Positions 55,040 to 64,000 of a stretch of DNA of 64,000 nucleotides are shown here, piece after piece (the stretch's first letter is position 1; every line of letters begins with the position of its first letter). This DNA comes from Plebeiibacterium marinum (lineage in GTDB: Bacteria; Bacteroidota; Bacteroidia; Bacteroidales; Marinilabiliaceae), in NCBI RefSeq assembly GCF_026013615.1, contig NZ_JAPDPI010000010.1, positions 62,001-126,000 on the forward strand, in the 5' to 3' direction. Below the pieces are notes generated by a model. It was not told the origin of the DNA. It made no database searches and worked only from the letters and a program-made list of their open reading frames with translations. The translations under genes were made by a program, and so were the position numbers.

Positions 55040-56425
55040 TCAACCTTTACGTTTTTGTTCTACTTCGCTAATTGTTTTCGGACAAAGTTTACCAAGTAAT
55101 CTGGCGCCCTGAGGTGTTATCAGAAAATCTTCTTCATTTCTGATGCCACCAAAATTTTTAAACTTTACTATTTGTTCATAATTCAGGAAGTCTGAATATT
55201 TATTCTCAGCCTTCCACATATCAATCAGTTCTGGAATAAAATAAATGCCCGGTTCTATGGTTAATACATGCCCTGGCTGTAGTTTTTTTGCCAGGCGGAG
55301 CGATTTCAATCCAAACTGGGTACTTTTCTCTTCTCCATTGTAACCAACCCATTTTTCACCAAAGTTTTCCATATCATGTACATCTAACCCCATCATATGA
55401 CCTAAACCACATGGGAAAAACAAGGCATGAGCACCCATAATCAAAGCCTCTTCGGTATCTCCTTTCATCAAACCAATGGCTTTCATATCTTCGATAATTG
55501 ACCGACAGGCCTCAAGGTGAATATCGGCAAAAGGAATTCCGGGCTGAAGCAGGCTAATAGCCCTTTCGTGGGCATTGAGACTTATTTGGTATATTTCTTT
55601 CTGTTCCTCGGTAAAGGTTTGAGATACAGGAAACGTAGAAGACAAATCACCACAATAGCCCATAGCTGTCTGTGCACCTGCATCTACCAATATCATATCT
55701 CCCTGATTAATGATGTTGGAATGATTATGGTTGTGCAGGGTTTGACCATTTTTTGTGGCTATAATAGGAAATGCTATATCTCCTCCTGATGCCAGTGCCA
55801 CTTTATGTATCTCGGCAGCAATCTGAGCCTCTGTCATACCTGGCCGTGCCATTTGCATAGCTGCCACATGCATGTCTACAGAAATATCCACTGCCTTTTC
55901 TATTTCAACAATTTCTTCTTCGCTTTTAATTTCGCGCAGGGCAACTACTGATTGAACCAAATGAACCGAAAACTTTTGCTGCAGCTGAGCAGGCGAAAAG
56001 CCTAATAATTCATTTAATTTCCACATATGATCGTGACGGTATGGCGGCAAGAAATGAATTTCCCTTCCTGATCCTTTAGCCTTTTCAATGTAGCTGACCA
56101 AATCCTTTAATGGCCTGACCTCCTCAATCCCCGATTTGGCAGCATATTCTGAAAGAACGGGCTGACTCCCCATCCACACTATCATATCCATGGTTAGATC
56201 ATCCCCAAACAATATGTCTTTTCCTTCATCTACATCAAAAACGGTTATTAATGAAGGTACCTGAAGTCCCACGAAATACAAAAAAGTACTGTCCTGACGG
56301 AATGGATAAGTATTGTCCTCATAATTCATCGGACTTTCATTATTGCCCAACAACAGGATTATTCCACTCCCTACTTTATGCTTTAATGCCTTGCGGCGGT
56401 TTATATATACTTCTTTTTTAAACAT
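55040..56425 (-). CDS. pepP: Xaa-Pro aminopeptidase (M24B)
   Basis: Removes the N-terminal residue before proline; cytoplasmic, 461 aa, no signal peptide. The N-terminal AMP_N domain (~1-150; NYEDNTYPFRQDSTFLYFVG) is followed by the pita-bread M24 domain (~175-455). Metal ligands: Asp in LVDAGAQ and GDLSSTFPV, His in GLGHMMGLDVHD, Glu in TIEPGIYF and Glu in IRNEEDFL, a complete set. It is 60 bp downstream of a second M24 gene. The two share a fold but differ in length and N-domain, so they probably differ in substrate size. Confidence 0.94.
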   Translation of the reverse strand: MFKKEVYINRRKALKHKVGSGIILLLGNNESPMNYEDNTYPFRQDSTFLYFVGLQVPSLITVFDVDEGKDILFGDDLTMDMIVWMGSQPVLSEYAAKSGIEEVRPLKDLVSYIEKAKGSGREIHFLPPYRHDHMWKLNELLGFSPAQLQQKFSVHLVQSVVALREIKSEEEIVEIEKAVDISVDMHVAAMQMARPGMTEAQIAAEIHKVALASGGDIAFPIIATKNGQTLHNHNHSNIINQGDMILVDAGAQTAMGYCGDLSSTFPVSQTFTEEQKEIYQISLNAHERAISLLQPGIPFADIHLEACRSIIEDMKAIGLMKGDTEEALIMGAHALFFPCGLGHMMGLDVHDMENFGEKWVGYNGEEKSTQFGLKSLRLAKKLQPGHVLTIEPGIYFIPELIDMWKAENKYSDFLNYEQIVKFKNFGGIRNEEDFLITPQGARLLGKLCPKTISEVEQKRKG

Positions 56426-56485
56426 ATCTAAATTGTTTGACTTGATTTAAGTTAATAACCAAGTGCTATTATAAATGGCCCATCG

Positions 56486-57559
56486 TTAAATTTCGAGCAG
56501 ATCCCTGCTGAACTTATTAAGCGGGTCACAACCTTTGTCGTGAATAAGAATGGAATCTTCCTCTCTCATTCCACCCCAACCAGGAATATAGAGTCCCGGT
56601 TCAATAGTTAAAACCATTCCCGACCTAAGCTCTTCGTTATTACCTTGTTTTATAAATGGTTCTTCATGAATCTGAAGACCAGTTCCATGTCCGATACCGG
56701 GATAAAAATATTCAAGATAATCCTTAGGTATGGCATTTCTAACAACCCTGTCTACTTCGGCAGTAGACCCACCGTTACGCAAAACGTCCAAAACCCCAAG
56801 GCCGGCTGTATTTACTATTTGATGTACTTTTTTCTGTTCTTCGGAAGCTTTTCCACACACAAAAACCCGGCTTATATCAGCATGGTAGCCTTTATACAAC
56901 GCACCAAAGTCAAAAAGTATGGTATCGCCCTCCTTCAATTTCCTAGAGCCCGGCTTGCCATGCAAAAGAGAGGTTCGTTCGCCAAACAATATCATTGTTT
57001 CAAACGAAATATCATCTGCCCCACTTCTTTTTATGGCATACTCCAGTTCGGCAACCAGATCAAGTTCTGAAACACCAGGCTTTATAAACCCAACAATACT
57101 CTCCAATGATTCATCCGACAAAGAAGCCGCTTTACGAAGACAATCAATCTCCACCGCACTCTTCACTTGTCTGAATTCTTCCACCACACCATTACAATTC
57201 TGCAAAAGTACAGACTCTATCTTTTGAAGCTCTTCGTACTCACTAAAACTAAGGTTACCTCCTTCAAATCCTAATCTTTGCACCCTGCTTTGAGTACATA
57301 AGTACCAATATGTCAAGGCCTGGTATCTCTGGTCTTTTATCCAGGTAAAAACCTGAATACCCGTTCCGCACTCCTGTTCGGCTTGCTCACGGTATCTGCC
57401 ATCCGTTATTAAATACGATCCATCAGGTGTAATAAGCAACCTGGATGAATCTCCTGTAAATCCAGTTAAATACCTAATATTTTCCTCTGAGCTTACAAAA
57501 AGAGCATCCAGGTTTAACTGTTCTAATTTATTTAGCACCTTATTCTGAATCAATTCCAC
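56486..57559 (-). CDS. M24B Xaa-Pro peptidase (PepP/PepQ-like)
   Basis: 357 aa, cytoplasmic. The N-terminal creatinase-type domain (~1-125; LDALFVSSEENIRYLTGFTG) precedes an M24 domain (~130-350). All five metal ligands are visible: Asp in LFDFGALY and YHADISRVF, His in GIGHGTGLQIHEEP, Glu in TIEPGLYIP and Glu in REEDSILI. The short form is that of the YqhT/PepQ group and may be a dipeptidase (prolidase) or aminopeptidase; sequence alone does not decide. It lies 45 bp after the Crp/Fnr gene and 60 bp before pepP. Confidence 0.93.
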   Translation of the reverse strand: MELIQNKVLNKLEQLNLDALFVSSEENIRYLTGFTGDSSRLLITPDGSYLITDGRYREQAEQECGTGIQVFTWIKDQRYQALTYWYLCTQSRVQRLGFEGGNLSFSEYEELQKIESVLLQNCNGVVEEFRQVKSAVEIDCLRKAASLSDESLESIVGFIKPGVSELDLVAELEYAIKRSGADDISFETMILFGERTSLLHGKPGSRKLKEGDTILFDFGALYKGYHADISRVFVCGKASEEQKKVHQIVNTAGLGVLDVLRNGGSTAEVDRVVRNAIPKDYLEYFYPGIGHGTGLQIHEEPFIKQGNNEELRSGMVLTIEPGLYIPGWGGMREEDSILIHDKGCDPLNKFSRDLLEI

Positions 57560-57604
57560 GGATAATCAATATTTTTAAAATAAACAACCTTGCTTTATAA
57601 TATA

Positions 57605-58345
57605 TTAAAACTTACAATGTTGGCGGTACATCTGAAAATCGGCTATTTCCCTTAAGCGTCCTGAATTTAAGATTTTAATCTGCCGTCCATCCAGCTCTAT
57701 CAAATTCTCATTTTCGAACGCCTTTAATACCCGTATAACCGATTCTGTTGCAGTACCAATATTGTTGGCTAGCTCTACCCTTGTTATCCTGATTTTTAAG
57801 GTATTATCAAAGTCAATCCCAAATTCATCTTTAAAATACAAAAGTATTTCAGCCGTTCTTTCCCTTACAGATTTTTGTGCAATTTCAGTCACCAAACAGT
57901 TGACCTCATTCAATTCCTTACACATCATCCGCATCATATACTGCCTGAATTTCCAATTTCTTTCAAACAGCTCCATCAACACAGCATATGGTATATTGCA
58001 TACCTCGGCATCTTCAGTAACCTTAGCTGAAGTACATGCGATTTCATTGGTTAACAACGACCGGTATGCAATAACGTCACCTTTATGTGCAAATCTAAGA
58101 ATTTGCTCTTTCCCAAGGCAACCCATCTTAAAAATCTTTACAACTCCTTTTAAGACACAGTATATGCCCGAATGCCTTTTCCCTTCATAATAAATAATCG
58201 TTCCTCGTTTAAACCTATATCGGGAACTATTTCTTTCCAATAGCATCTTTTCCTCATCTGTTAGTAGATTAAACAGCGAGATATCTGATAAAACAGGGTT
58301 TACTATGAAATTTTCGTATGACTTTCTTTCTACTTGACTAAGCAC
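57605..58345 (-). CDS. Crp/Fnr-family transcriptional regulator
   Basis: 246 aa. Cyclic-nucleotide-type beta-roll (~22-140; FKRGTIIYYEGKRHSGIYCV, then GDVIAYRSLL) and a Crp winged helix (~170-235; ITRVELANNIGTATESVIRV as recognition HTH, then LIELDGRQIKIL). There is no clear cysteine set of an Fnr iron-sulphur cluster, and the effector is unknown. It lies between the GH127 gene (50 bp) and the short M24 gene (45 bp), on the same strand, so it may be co-transcribed with either. Control of the peptide genes is inferred from position only. Confidence 0.92.
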   Translation of the reverse strand: MLSQVERKSYENFIVNPVLSDISLFNLLTDEEKMLLERNSSRYRFKRGTIIYYEGKRHSGIYCVLKGVVKIFKMGCLGKEQILRFAHKGDVIAYRSLLTNEIACTSAKVTEDAEVCNIPYAVLMELFERNWKFRQYMMRMMCKELNEVNCLVTEIAQKSVRERTAEILLYFKDEFGIDFDNTLKIRITRVELANNIGTATESVIRVLKAFENENLIELDGRQIKILNSGRLREIADFQMYRQHCKF

Positions 58346-58395
58346 TTTACTTAAAATTATTCAAAAGACGATTCCTTTGATGGTTAATAGTAACA

Positions 58396-60777
58396 TTACC
58401 TTTTAATAACTCTGGCACTAGATACTGGCCCTGCCCTATGTCCATCAAAAGGAACCAGCTTAACTGTAATTTTACCACCAGAAACGGTTAAGTTATCCGG
58501 TAAATCATAAACCTGGTTAAAAAACTGTCCTGAGTTTCTATTTGAAAGGTTCTCTGTGGCCAGTTTATGTCCGTTTACAAATACATCAAATGTACGTGAT
58601 CCCGGTAAACCTCCATAATACTCTAACACCAATGCCATTGGCTGACCAGCATAAGTATTCATTTCAAACGAGAACCATCCGCCTCTGTCTGCCTCACGAT
58701 ATTTAATACGTTTCAATTCCTCAACCCAACACTTATGCTCTTTGAAGTTATGATCACGTTCCGGTTGCATTTCACCCATTTTAAAGTAATCAATGGTCAT
58801 CTCCTGCATCTTTTTCAGCTGACGTTGTTTTTCAAGGTATTCAGCTTTTTGCTTGTCCCATTTCTCCTCAGTAAACAAGTCAAAGTATACGGAATACACT
58901 CTTTCATGAACCCCATAAAATGGTCGGAACAATACATCTTTTGGTCTGCCAATACCATCTGAAACAAAAGTATTTACTTTTCCATCCACCTTGTTCAGCC
59001 ACTTCTCTGGATTTCTTTCCGGAGTCATAAGTACAGGCACATACAACAATTCATTAGATTCCGGATCGTTTTCAGGACCCAGGTCACCTGCCAATACTAA
59101 AGGACCATACATAACGGCCACTCTGTTTTTGTCATCAGGCATCGACTCCAGTCTTAAGTTGAAAGGGAAAGATATTTTCACTACATCTCCCGATTTCCAT
59201 TCTCTTTTTATAGCGATAAAACTCTGTGGTTTTTCAGTGATTTTAACCGGTTTATCATTTACGGTAATAGAAATCCCCTTTTCTGACCAACCCGGATAGC
59301 GCACATTTAAGGCAAACTCAGCAGGTTTTTCACAATCGAATACCAAAGTTGATCCCTGCTCTTCAGGATATTTTGTTTTCTGTACGATTTTAACCCCTTT
59401 ATCCTTCCAGTTAAGTTCTGAAGCAATATATTGTGCTACAAAAAGCTCTTCATTATTGTGATAGTATATATTTTTTCCATACTTGGCATGGTTTTCCATC
59501 CCGGTACCCACACAACAAGTAAACCATTGCGGATCCTGGTAAACTTTATATCCACCCATTTCTAACGAAAGATTATAAATAACCCTTCCATCCTTTGGGT
59601 GTTGAGAAGATAAAATATGGTTGAACAACGCTCTTTCATAATAATCGGCAACCTCAGCCTTAGCCTCCCATTGAAACAAATGCTTTGAAAGCTTTAACAT
59701 GTTATACACATTACATGTTTCAGTTGTACCATCACTCAACCTGTCGCGAAGTGTATCTGGCTGTCCGAAATACTCATGATTACAGTTTCCTCCTGTAACA
59801 TAAGAATGGTGATGAACAACCCTATCCCAAAAATATTCAGAAGCATCATAATCACTTACATCTCCGGTAAGCTCATATCTCCTTGCTGTTCCTACAAATT
59901 TAGGTATTTGTGTGTTGGCATGTGTTCCTGCCAAAATATCATTATGGTTTGCCAAAGAATCAATAATACACTTATGATGGAAAATCTTTGACATTTCAAG
60001 GTATTTACTATTATCGGTAAGCCCATATAATTCAGCAAGCACTTCGTTTATACCACCATGCTCGCAATGCAACATTTCCTGAATTTGCGCATCATTAAGG
60101 TCTTTAACAATGGTATACAACCAATCTGTAAATTTAGTAGCTACCTCAAGTGCCTTTTTGTTGCCACAAATTTTATAGGCATGAATTAAACCATCAAGCA
60201 CTTTATGCTGGGTATAATAAGGAACCCATATTCCATTCAAATCAAACCCTTTTGCTCGTATATCCCCTTTTGCAACCTGCTCTTCCAGAATTTTCTCACC
60301 ATTTTCAAAAGCCCCGACATACCCAAAATCATCAGCATTTTGACATTCGGCCAGCTCCTTTACAATATAGTCTGCCCTTTCTTTAAATACACTTTCACCT
60401 GATGTTTCGTACATCAAACAAATTGCAGTCAGGTAATGTCCCAAACTATGGCCGGCAATAGTATTATCTTCCCAACCATGATACTGTTCTGCCTTTGGTT
60501 CAAGACCTGCTTCTATGCGGAAGCGCGCTAAAAACCGGTCTGGCTCATAGTTTAACAACACTTTTTTATTAAGATCAGTGGCATGTTTAAATGGGCCATC
60601 CAACAGTTTAACATCTTTAATATCAAAAGTTACTGCCCTAAAAGGAATCACTTCCGACTCATGACCCTGTATCGTAGGTTTTTGTGTTGCTGACTGACAC
60701 CCCTTTAATCCTATCATTGCAACTATAGCGATTATAAAAACACTGACAATTTTCATCTCTGTAAATTTTTTCTTCAA
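58396..60777 (-). CDS. GH127 beta-L-arabinofuranosidase-like lipoprotein
   Basis: 793 aa exported enzyme. Lipobox Cys ~27 (MIGLKGCQS). The GH127 (former DUF1680) (alpha/alpha)6 barrel begins with FLARFRIEAGL and GHSLGHYLTA. The zinc-site residues of characterised GH127 are present: Glu and Cys in TTETCNVYNML (~353-356) and the Cys pair in WFTCCVGTG (~427-428), supporting an active enzyme with a cysteine nucleophile. The C-terminal ~200 residues are beta-rich accessory domains. GH127 family members also include other activities, so removal of beta-L-arabinofuranose is the best guess. No SusCD pair is nearby, and the neighbours are peptidase genes, an odd context for this enzyme; hydroxyproline-linked arabinans (plant glycoproteins) would link both. 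Confidence 0.9.
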   Translation of the reverse strand: MKKKFTEMKIVSVFIIAIVAMIGLKGCQSATQKPTIQGHESEVIPFRAVTFDIKDVKLLDGPFKHATDLNKKVLLNYEPDRFLARFRIEAGLEPKAEQYHGWEDNTIAGHSLGHYLTAICLMYETSGESVFKERADYIVKELAECQNADDFGYVGAFENGEKILEEQVAKGDIRAKGFDLNGIWVPYYTQHKVLDGLIHAYKICGNKKALEVATKFTDWLYTIVKDLNDAQIQEMLHCEHGGINEVLAELYGLTDNSKYLEMSKIFHHKCIIDSLANHNDILAGTHANTQIPKFVGTARRYELTGDVSDYDASEYFWDRVVHHHSYVTGGNCNHEYFGQPDTLRDRLSDGTTETCNVYNMLKLSKHLFQWEAKAEVADYYERALFNHILSSQHPKDGRVIYNLSLEMGGYKVYQDPQWFTCCVGTGMENHAKYGKNIYYHNNEELFVAQYIASELNWKDKGVKIVQKTKYPEEQGSTLVFDCEKPAEFALNVRYPGWSEKGISITVNDKPVKITEKPQSFIAIKREWKSGDVVKISFPFNLRLESMPDDKNRVAVMYGPLVLAGDLGPENDPESNELLYVPVLMTPERNPEKWLNKVDGKVNTFVSDGIGRPKDVLFRPFYGVHERVYSVYFDLFTEEKWDKQKAEYLEKQRQLKKMQEMTIDYFKMGEMQPERDHNFKEHKCWVEELKRIKYREADRGGWFSFEMNTYAGQPMALVLEYYGGLPGSRTFDVFVNGHKLATENLSNRNSGQFFNQVYDLPDNLTVSGGKITVKLVPFDGHRAGPVSSARVIKR

Positions 60778-60832
60778 CTTATTTTAATACCTGATATTCT
60801 GAACTTTATAGAAATAACTTTTCAGTTACACA

Positions 60833-61654
60833 TTATTCACCTTTGTAATTATTGATTCCCGCATGACATGATGGTGATGTTTCAAATGCAGAAAAATATT
60901 TTGAAAGCAAATTGTATAAATCCGGATCATATTTTTTCATATCATCCCTGGTATTCACCCAATTGTGCTTTCCATCAGTTGTTTCCACTTCTGCATTAAC
61001 ATTAAACCAGTTTTGTACCCCCTCGGCCCAATATTCATAAATATTAGATTTAGCATAAGTATTCGCATACTTTCCTTCGGCAACGGCCTTATCCAACAAT
61101 CGCTGAAGCTCTTTATCAAACTCCTTATCTATGGGAGCAATTCCAATAAGGTGGATACTGTGAGCAAATTCGTGGATGGTAATATCCTCAGCATGGTACT
61201 TATCAATCTGGTAACACAACAAATTTTCTTCTGCGCATGTAGACATAGGCAATTCCAAATCACCTCCTAAACCACGAGCCCTTAAATCCCAATTTAAGGT
61301 TGTATCACTTTCAAGGTGTGCATGTTCCGGAATATCGGTTGTTCCTTCATATCGGGCCATCACGCCTACGCGAGCACCTTCTTTTTGCATATTTTTAAGC
61401 ACCTTTGCAGGCAAATCATTGGTCATAAAATATATAATCTCCCAGGCTTTTACCAAGGCTGAATCCGGCACCCTATGAGAACTAATCACCGGTATTCCAT
61501 TGGCATCCATATATTTTTTATAAAATGGATCAAGTTTTAATTTTGCCGGAGGAGTGGTTATATCAGGAACATTTAAAGCACTTTCCTGAGCCAATACACC
61601 CATACTGCAAAATAATACAACTATTAAGACTGATACTACGTTTCTTTTTTTCAT
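60833..61654 (-). CDS. Secreted HEXXH (gluzincin-like) putative metalloprotein, unknown family
   Basis: 273 aa; signal peptide ~1-22 (ends VLAQ). A zinc motif HEFAHSIHL (~163-171) is followed ~47 residues later by YEYWAEGVQNWF, whose Glu could be the third ligand, as in gluzincins; the layout resembles anthrax-lethal-factor-like metalloproteases. I cannot name a precise family. The Cys residues near the motif (STCAEENLLC) may form a disulphide in the periplasm. It lies 21 bp after the DPP IV-like gene and 55 bp before GH127, so it is likely in the same operon. A peptidase role is inferred; no substrate is known. Confidence 0.8.
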   Translation of the reverse strand: MKKRNVVSVLIVVLFCSMGVLAQESALNVPDITTPPAKLKLDPFYKKYMDANGIPVISSHRVPDSALVKAWEIIYFMTNDLPAKVLKNMQKEGARVGVMARYEGTTDIPEHAHLESDTTLNWDLRARGLGGDLELPMSTCAEENLLCYQIDKYHAEDITIHEFAHSIHLIGIAPIDKEFDKELQRLLDKAVAEGKYANTYAKSNIYEYWAEGVQNWFNVNAEVETTDGKHNWVNTRDDMKKYDPDLYNLLSKYFSAFETSPSCHAGINNYKGE

Positions 61655-61675
61655 AACAACTTATGTATATGATGA

Positions 61676-63907
61676 TTATTTACTATTTCTATCCGGAGAC
61701 AATTGCTTATAAAAGCATTCCACAAAAAAGTCCCGTCGCTTCATTTCACCGTAATTACCTCCCAATGTATGGCCAACACCCGGTAAAACTACCAATTCAA
61801 AATCCTTACCTGCTTTAATCAGGGCATCTGCCAATTGCATGGTTGATGAAGGATCTACATTATCATCAAGTTCTCCCAGAATCAGCATTAAGTCTCCTTT
61901 AAGCCTATAGGCATTTTCTATATTTGAACACTCTTTATAATGGTCTCCATCAGGTAATCCCATCCATTGTTCATTCCACCACATTTTATCCATCCTATTA
62001 TCGTGGCACCCACATGATGACACTGCAGCTTTATAAAACTCAGGATGAAACAATAAAGCAGCTGTTGAGTTTTGGCCACCAGCCGAACCGCCAAATATCC
62101 CCACACGTGTTGTATCCATAAAAGCATGCTTTTCGGCAGCAGCTTTTATCCATTTGATGCGATCAGGAAAACCCGCATCTTTTAAGTTTTTAAAACAAAC
62201 ATCATGAAATGCTTTTGAACGATATGAGGTACCCATTCCATCCATCTGTACCACAATGAAACCCAATTCTGCCAATCCTGAAAAAGCATAATTATAAGCC
62301 CTAAAACTTTTTTGCGAAAAGGCTGCCTGCGGACCGGCATATATATACTCTATAATCGGATATTTTTTATTCGGATCGAAATTAGTAGGGTAGTAAATAT
62401 TTCCCCAAATATCTGTTTTCCCATCACGGGCTTTGGCTACAAACACTTCCGGAAAACGGAAGTCTTCTGCCAGTAAATCTTTAATATCGGTTTGTTCAAG
62501 ATCCATAGACTTGCCTCCATCCAAAGTGTTTCTCAAAACACTTACCGGAGCAACATCAACCTTTGAATAGGTATCAGTAAACCATTTAAAATCCTGAGAG
62601 AAAACAGCATCATGATTCATTTCTTCCGGAGTAAGATCTGTTAACCCGGAACCATCAAATTTTACTTTGTAATAATGTACAAAATACGGATCCTCGTTTT
62701 TATTTTTACCACTACCTCTAAATATGATAGTCTGATCCTCTTCGTTGATGTATTCAACGCCCCTAACAACCCATTCTCCTTTAGTTATTTGGTTTATTAC
62801 ATTGCCGTTGGCCGCATCAATCAGGTAAAGATGATTCCATCCATCTCGTTCCGAAGCCCAAATAATTTTGGTATCATCCTGCGTGTCAAAACGATAATAC
62901 TTTCCACTGTAATCAATAAAAGTATCCGATTGTTCATTTACTATAACTGAGTACCCGCCGGTTTTGGCATTTACTTTTACAACCTGATATACCTGATGCC
63001 CTCTTTGGTTAAACTCAAACGTGAAGTATTTGCTGTTGCTATTCCACTTAATCTTGTCTAAACTATATTGTTGGTCAAAGGCGGTACCGTCAATTTCTAT
63101 TTGTTTTAAACCCTCAACATCAAACAAACACGGTTTGGCAATTGGCAAAGCATCACCCGGCTTTAAGTACTCGCGCTTTAATAACTTAGGTTCAAGCCTG
63201 TCGTTAGGCGATGATTCTATTAAATGAATATAGTGTTTCGTATTATTACGAATCCTGCGTGCTGCTATTTTCTTTGAATCGGGCGACCAAAACAATTCTC
63301 CTGAGTAAAATTCACCTAAGCAACCATCGTAGCTTAACTGATGCTCCTTACCTGTTTTAACATCCTTAACAAAAACATTATAGTCTTTTATATAGGCCAG
63401 ATAACAAGAATCCGGAGCATAAAATGGCTCGAAGTCATAAGCTCCGTCGGTCCATCCCCAATGTTTATCCGGATGCCCCTTAACTTCACCCGTAGATTCA
63501 AATACATACTTTTTAAGGTCGCACTTATATTTGGTTCCTTCATACTCAAAATGCAATCCTTTTAAATCTTTAGAAACAGAAATATTCCGCAAGCTGTATT
63601 TCCTGATTTTTATTTCTTTACCAAGGAATTTCCCAAACTCAATTTCAAATTTTTCTGTATTAAACAAAGGCTTTACTCTCTGCTTATCTGCATCAACCAG
63701 TTTAAATTCAATCCCTTTGCGCAATTTTACTTCATACCAAAACAAATGGCTATCTTCAATCCAATGTACATTGGTCATGTTTCCATAAACCAAATCATTA
63801 AACCTGGATAAAGAATCTGCCCGTTCAAAATCAGCTTCTGATACTTGAGCAAATAAACAATACTGACTAAAAAACAGTAGAATAAAACCTAATATAATTT
63901 TCTTCAT
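61676..63907 (-). CDS. Dipeptidyl peptidase IV-like S9 serine peptidase
   Basis: 743 aa, signal peptide ~1-21 (ends LFAQ). The N-terminal eight-bladed DPPIV_N propeller (~100-480; YDFEPFYAPDSCYLAYIKDY, then SYDGC) precedes the S9 alpha/beta-hydrolase domain (~490-740). Catalytic triad: Ser in GIFGGSAGGQ (~615), Asp in GELDDNVD (~690) and His in LPGVGHTLGG (~722). The usual DPP IV Glu motif in the propeller is not clearly seen, so it could be a DPP IV, prolyl-tripeptidyl or related exopeptidase. It would feed di-/tripeptides to the POT transporter. Confidence 0.92.
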   Translation of the reverse strand: MKKIILGFILLFFSQYCLFAQVSEADFERADSLSRFNDLVYGNMTNVHWIEDSHLFWYEVKLRKGIEFKLVDADKQRVKPLFNTEKFEIEFGKFLGKEIKIRKYSLRNISVSKDLKGLHFEYEGTKYKCDLKKYVFESTGEVKGHPDKHWGWTDGAYDFEPFYAPDSCYLAYIKDYNVFVKDVKTGKEHQLSYDGCLGEFYSGELFWSPDSKKIAARRIRNNTKHYIHLIESSPNDRLEPKLLKREYLKPGDALPIAKPCLFDVEGLKQIEIDGTAFDQQYSLDKIKWNSNSKYFTFEFNQRGHQVYQVVKVNAKTGGYSVIVNEQSDTFIDYSGKYYRFDTQDDTKIIWASERDGWNHLYLIDAANGNVINQITKGEWVVRGVEYINEEDQTIIFRGSGKNKNEDPYFVHYYKVKFDGSGLTDLTPEEMNHDAVFSQDFKWFTDTYSKVDVAPVSVLRNTLDGGKSMDLEQTDIKDLLAEDFRFPEVFVAKARDGKTDIWGNIYYPTNFDPNKKYPIIEYIYAGPQAAFSQKSFRAYNYAFSGLAELGFIVVQMDGMGTSYRSKAFHDVCFKNLKDAGFPDRIKWIKAAAEKHAFMDTTRVGIFGGSAGGQNSTAALLFHPEFYKAAVSSCGCHDNRMDKMWWNEQWMGLPDGDHYKECSNIENAYRLKGDLMLILGELDDNVDPSSTMQLADALIKAGKDFELVVLPGVGHTLGGNYGEMKRRDFFVECFYKQLSPDRNSK

Positions 63908-63925
63908 AATATCCGGATTGTTATC

Positions 63926-64000
63926 TTATAAATGCAATCGCACCATTAAAACTCCATGCGGAGGTATCGTTTTCTTTAATTTCTCATTAGTTTTCCCAAC
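63926..64000 (-). CDS. C-terminal end of a gene cut by window edge, perhaps a glycosidase
   Basis: The minus strand encodes KLKKTIPPHGVLMVRLHL before a TAA at 63926-63928. Endings of the form IPPHGVxxxRL are common in GH27-type and related alpha-galactosidase/glycosidase C-terminal domains (compare IGQHDVLMIRL in the GH27 at 18592-19800). With 24 codons this is only suggestive. It lies 18 bp upstream of the DPP IV-like gene, so probably one operon. Confidence 0.5.
   Translation of the reverse strand, partial: VGKTNEKLKKTIPPHGVLMVRLHL

Noticed and set aside
56645-57227. Open frames of 141 and 102 codons on the plus strand
   Set aside because: Antisense shadows of the M24 peptidase gene.
57762-58190. 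142-codon open frame on the plus strand
   Set aside because: It is antisense to the Crp/Fnr regulator, with no recognisable domain.

Overview
The window is chromosomal DNA of a Bacteroidota bacterium. The evidence is SusC/SusD pairs, hybrid two-component systems (HTCS), TAnnTTTG-type -7 boxes, AT-rich DNA, and C-terminal tails of the type IX secretion system (T9SS). T9SS together with this gene content points to a marine or free-living Bacteroidales/Marinilabiliales-like organism more than a gut Bacteroides; this placement is inference. I found no rRNA, tRNA, CRISPR array or intact mobile element.

Layout, left to right. (1) 2-1300 (+): the 3' part of an HTCS. (2) 1667-10027 (-): a small rhamnoside locus, SusC-SusD-GH78 alpha-L-rhamnosidase, with a complete HTCS diverging from it (10251-14348, +). 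(3) 14362-14610: a relic of the IS66 transposase C-terminus. (4) 14641-30793 (-): mannan/galactomannan PUL A. It encodes a tandem-repeat T9SS-tagged secreted protein, SusC, SusD, two TIG-domain surface glycan-binding proteins, a GH26 lipoprotein, a GH27 alpha-galactosidase, a second GH26 (mannobiohydrolase-like) and a modular T9SS-exported GH26. A GNAT acetyltransferase (+) and an HTCS (-) follow. (5) 35664-37048: a gene graveyard holding a broken HTCS 5' end, the remnant of a glycoside hydrolase C-terminus and a long hairpin repeat. (6) 37049-52095 (-): mannan PUL B with SusC, SusD, surface glycan-binding protein, two GH26, a GH130 mannosylglucose phosphorylase, an epimerase, a GPH-family sugar symporter and a GH27. 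A divergent AraC-type regulator (52466-53344, +) faces it. (7) 53389-64000 (-): a POT peptide transporter, two M24 Xaa-Pro peptidases, a Crp/Fnr regulator, a GH127 beta-L-arabinofuranosidase, a secreted HEXXH protein, a DPP IV-like peptidase, and the last codons of another gene.

How the parts work together. Surface GH26 enzymes and glycan-binding lipoproteins would cut and hold (galacto)mannan, and SusCD would import the oligosaccharides. GH27 would remove galactose, and the mannobiohydrolase-type GH26 would release mannobiose. In PUL B the GPH symporter would carry mannobiose across the inner membrane, the 2-epimerase would convert it to mannosyl-glucose, and GH130 would split that to mannose-1-phosphate and glucose. 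PUL A has no cytoplasmic part, so it probably feeds PUL B. The right-hand cluster looks like use of proline-containing peptides: DPP IV outside the inner membrane, POT import, and Xaa-Pro peptidases in the cytoplasm.

The most distinctive features beyond gene content are four. The first is a near-perfect direct repeat in the divergent PUL B/araC promoter, whose two parts are spaced one helical turn differently in the two copies. The second is an unfamiliar tandem-repeat protein heading PUL A. The third is the decayed HTCS, with a deletion apparently made between two short direct repeats. The fourth is a series of strong intercistronic hairpins that separate binding/import genes from enzyme genes.
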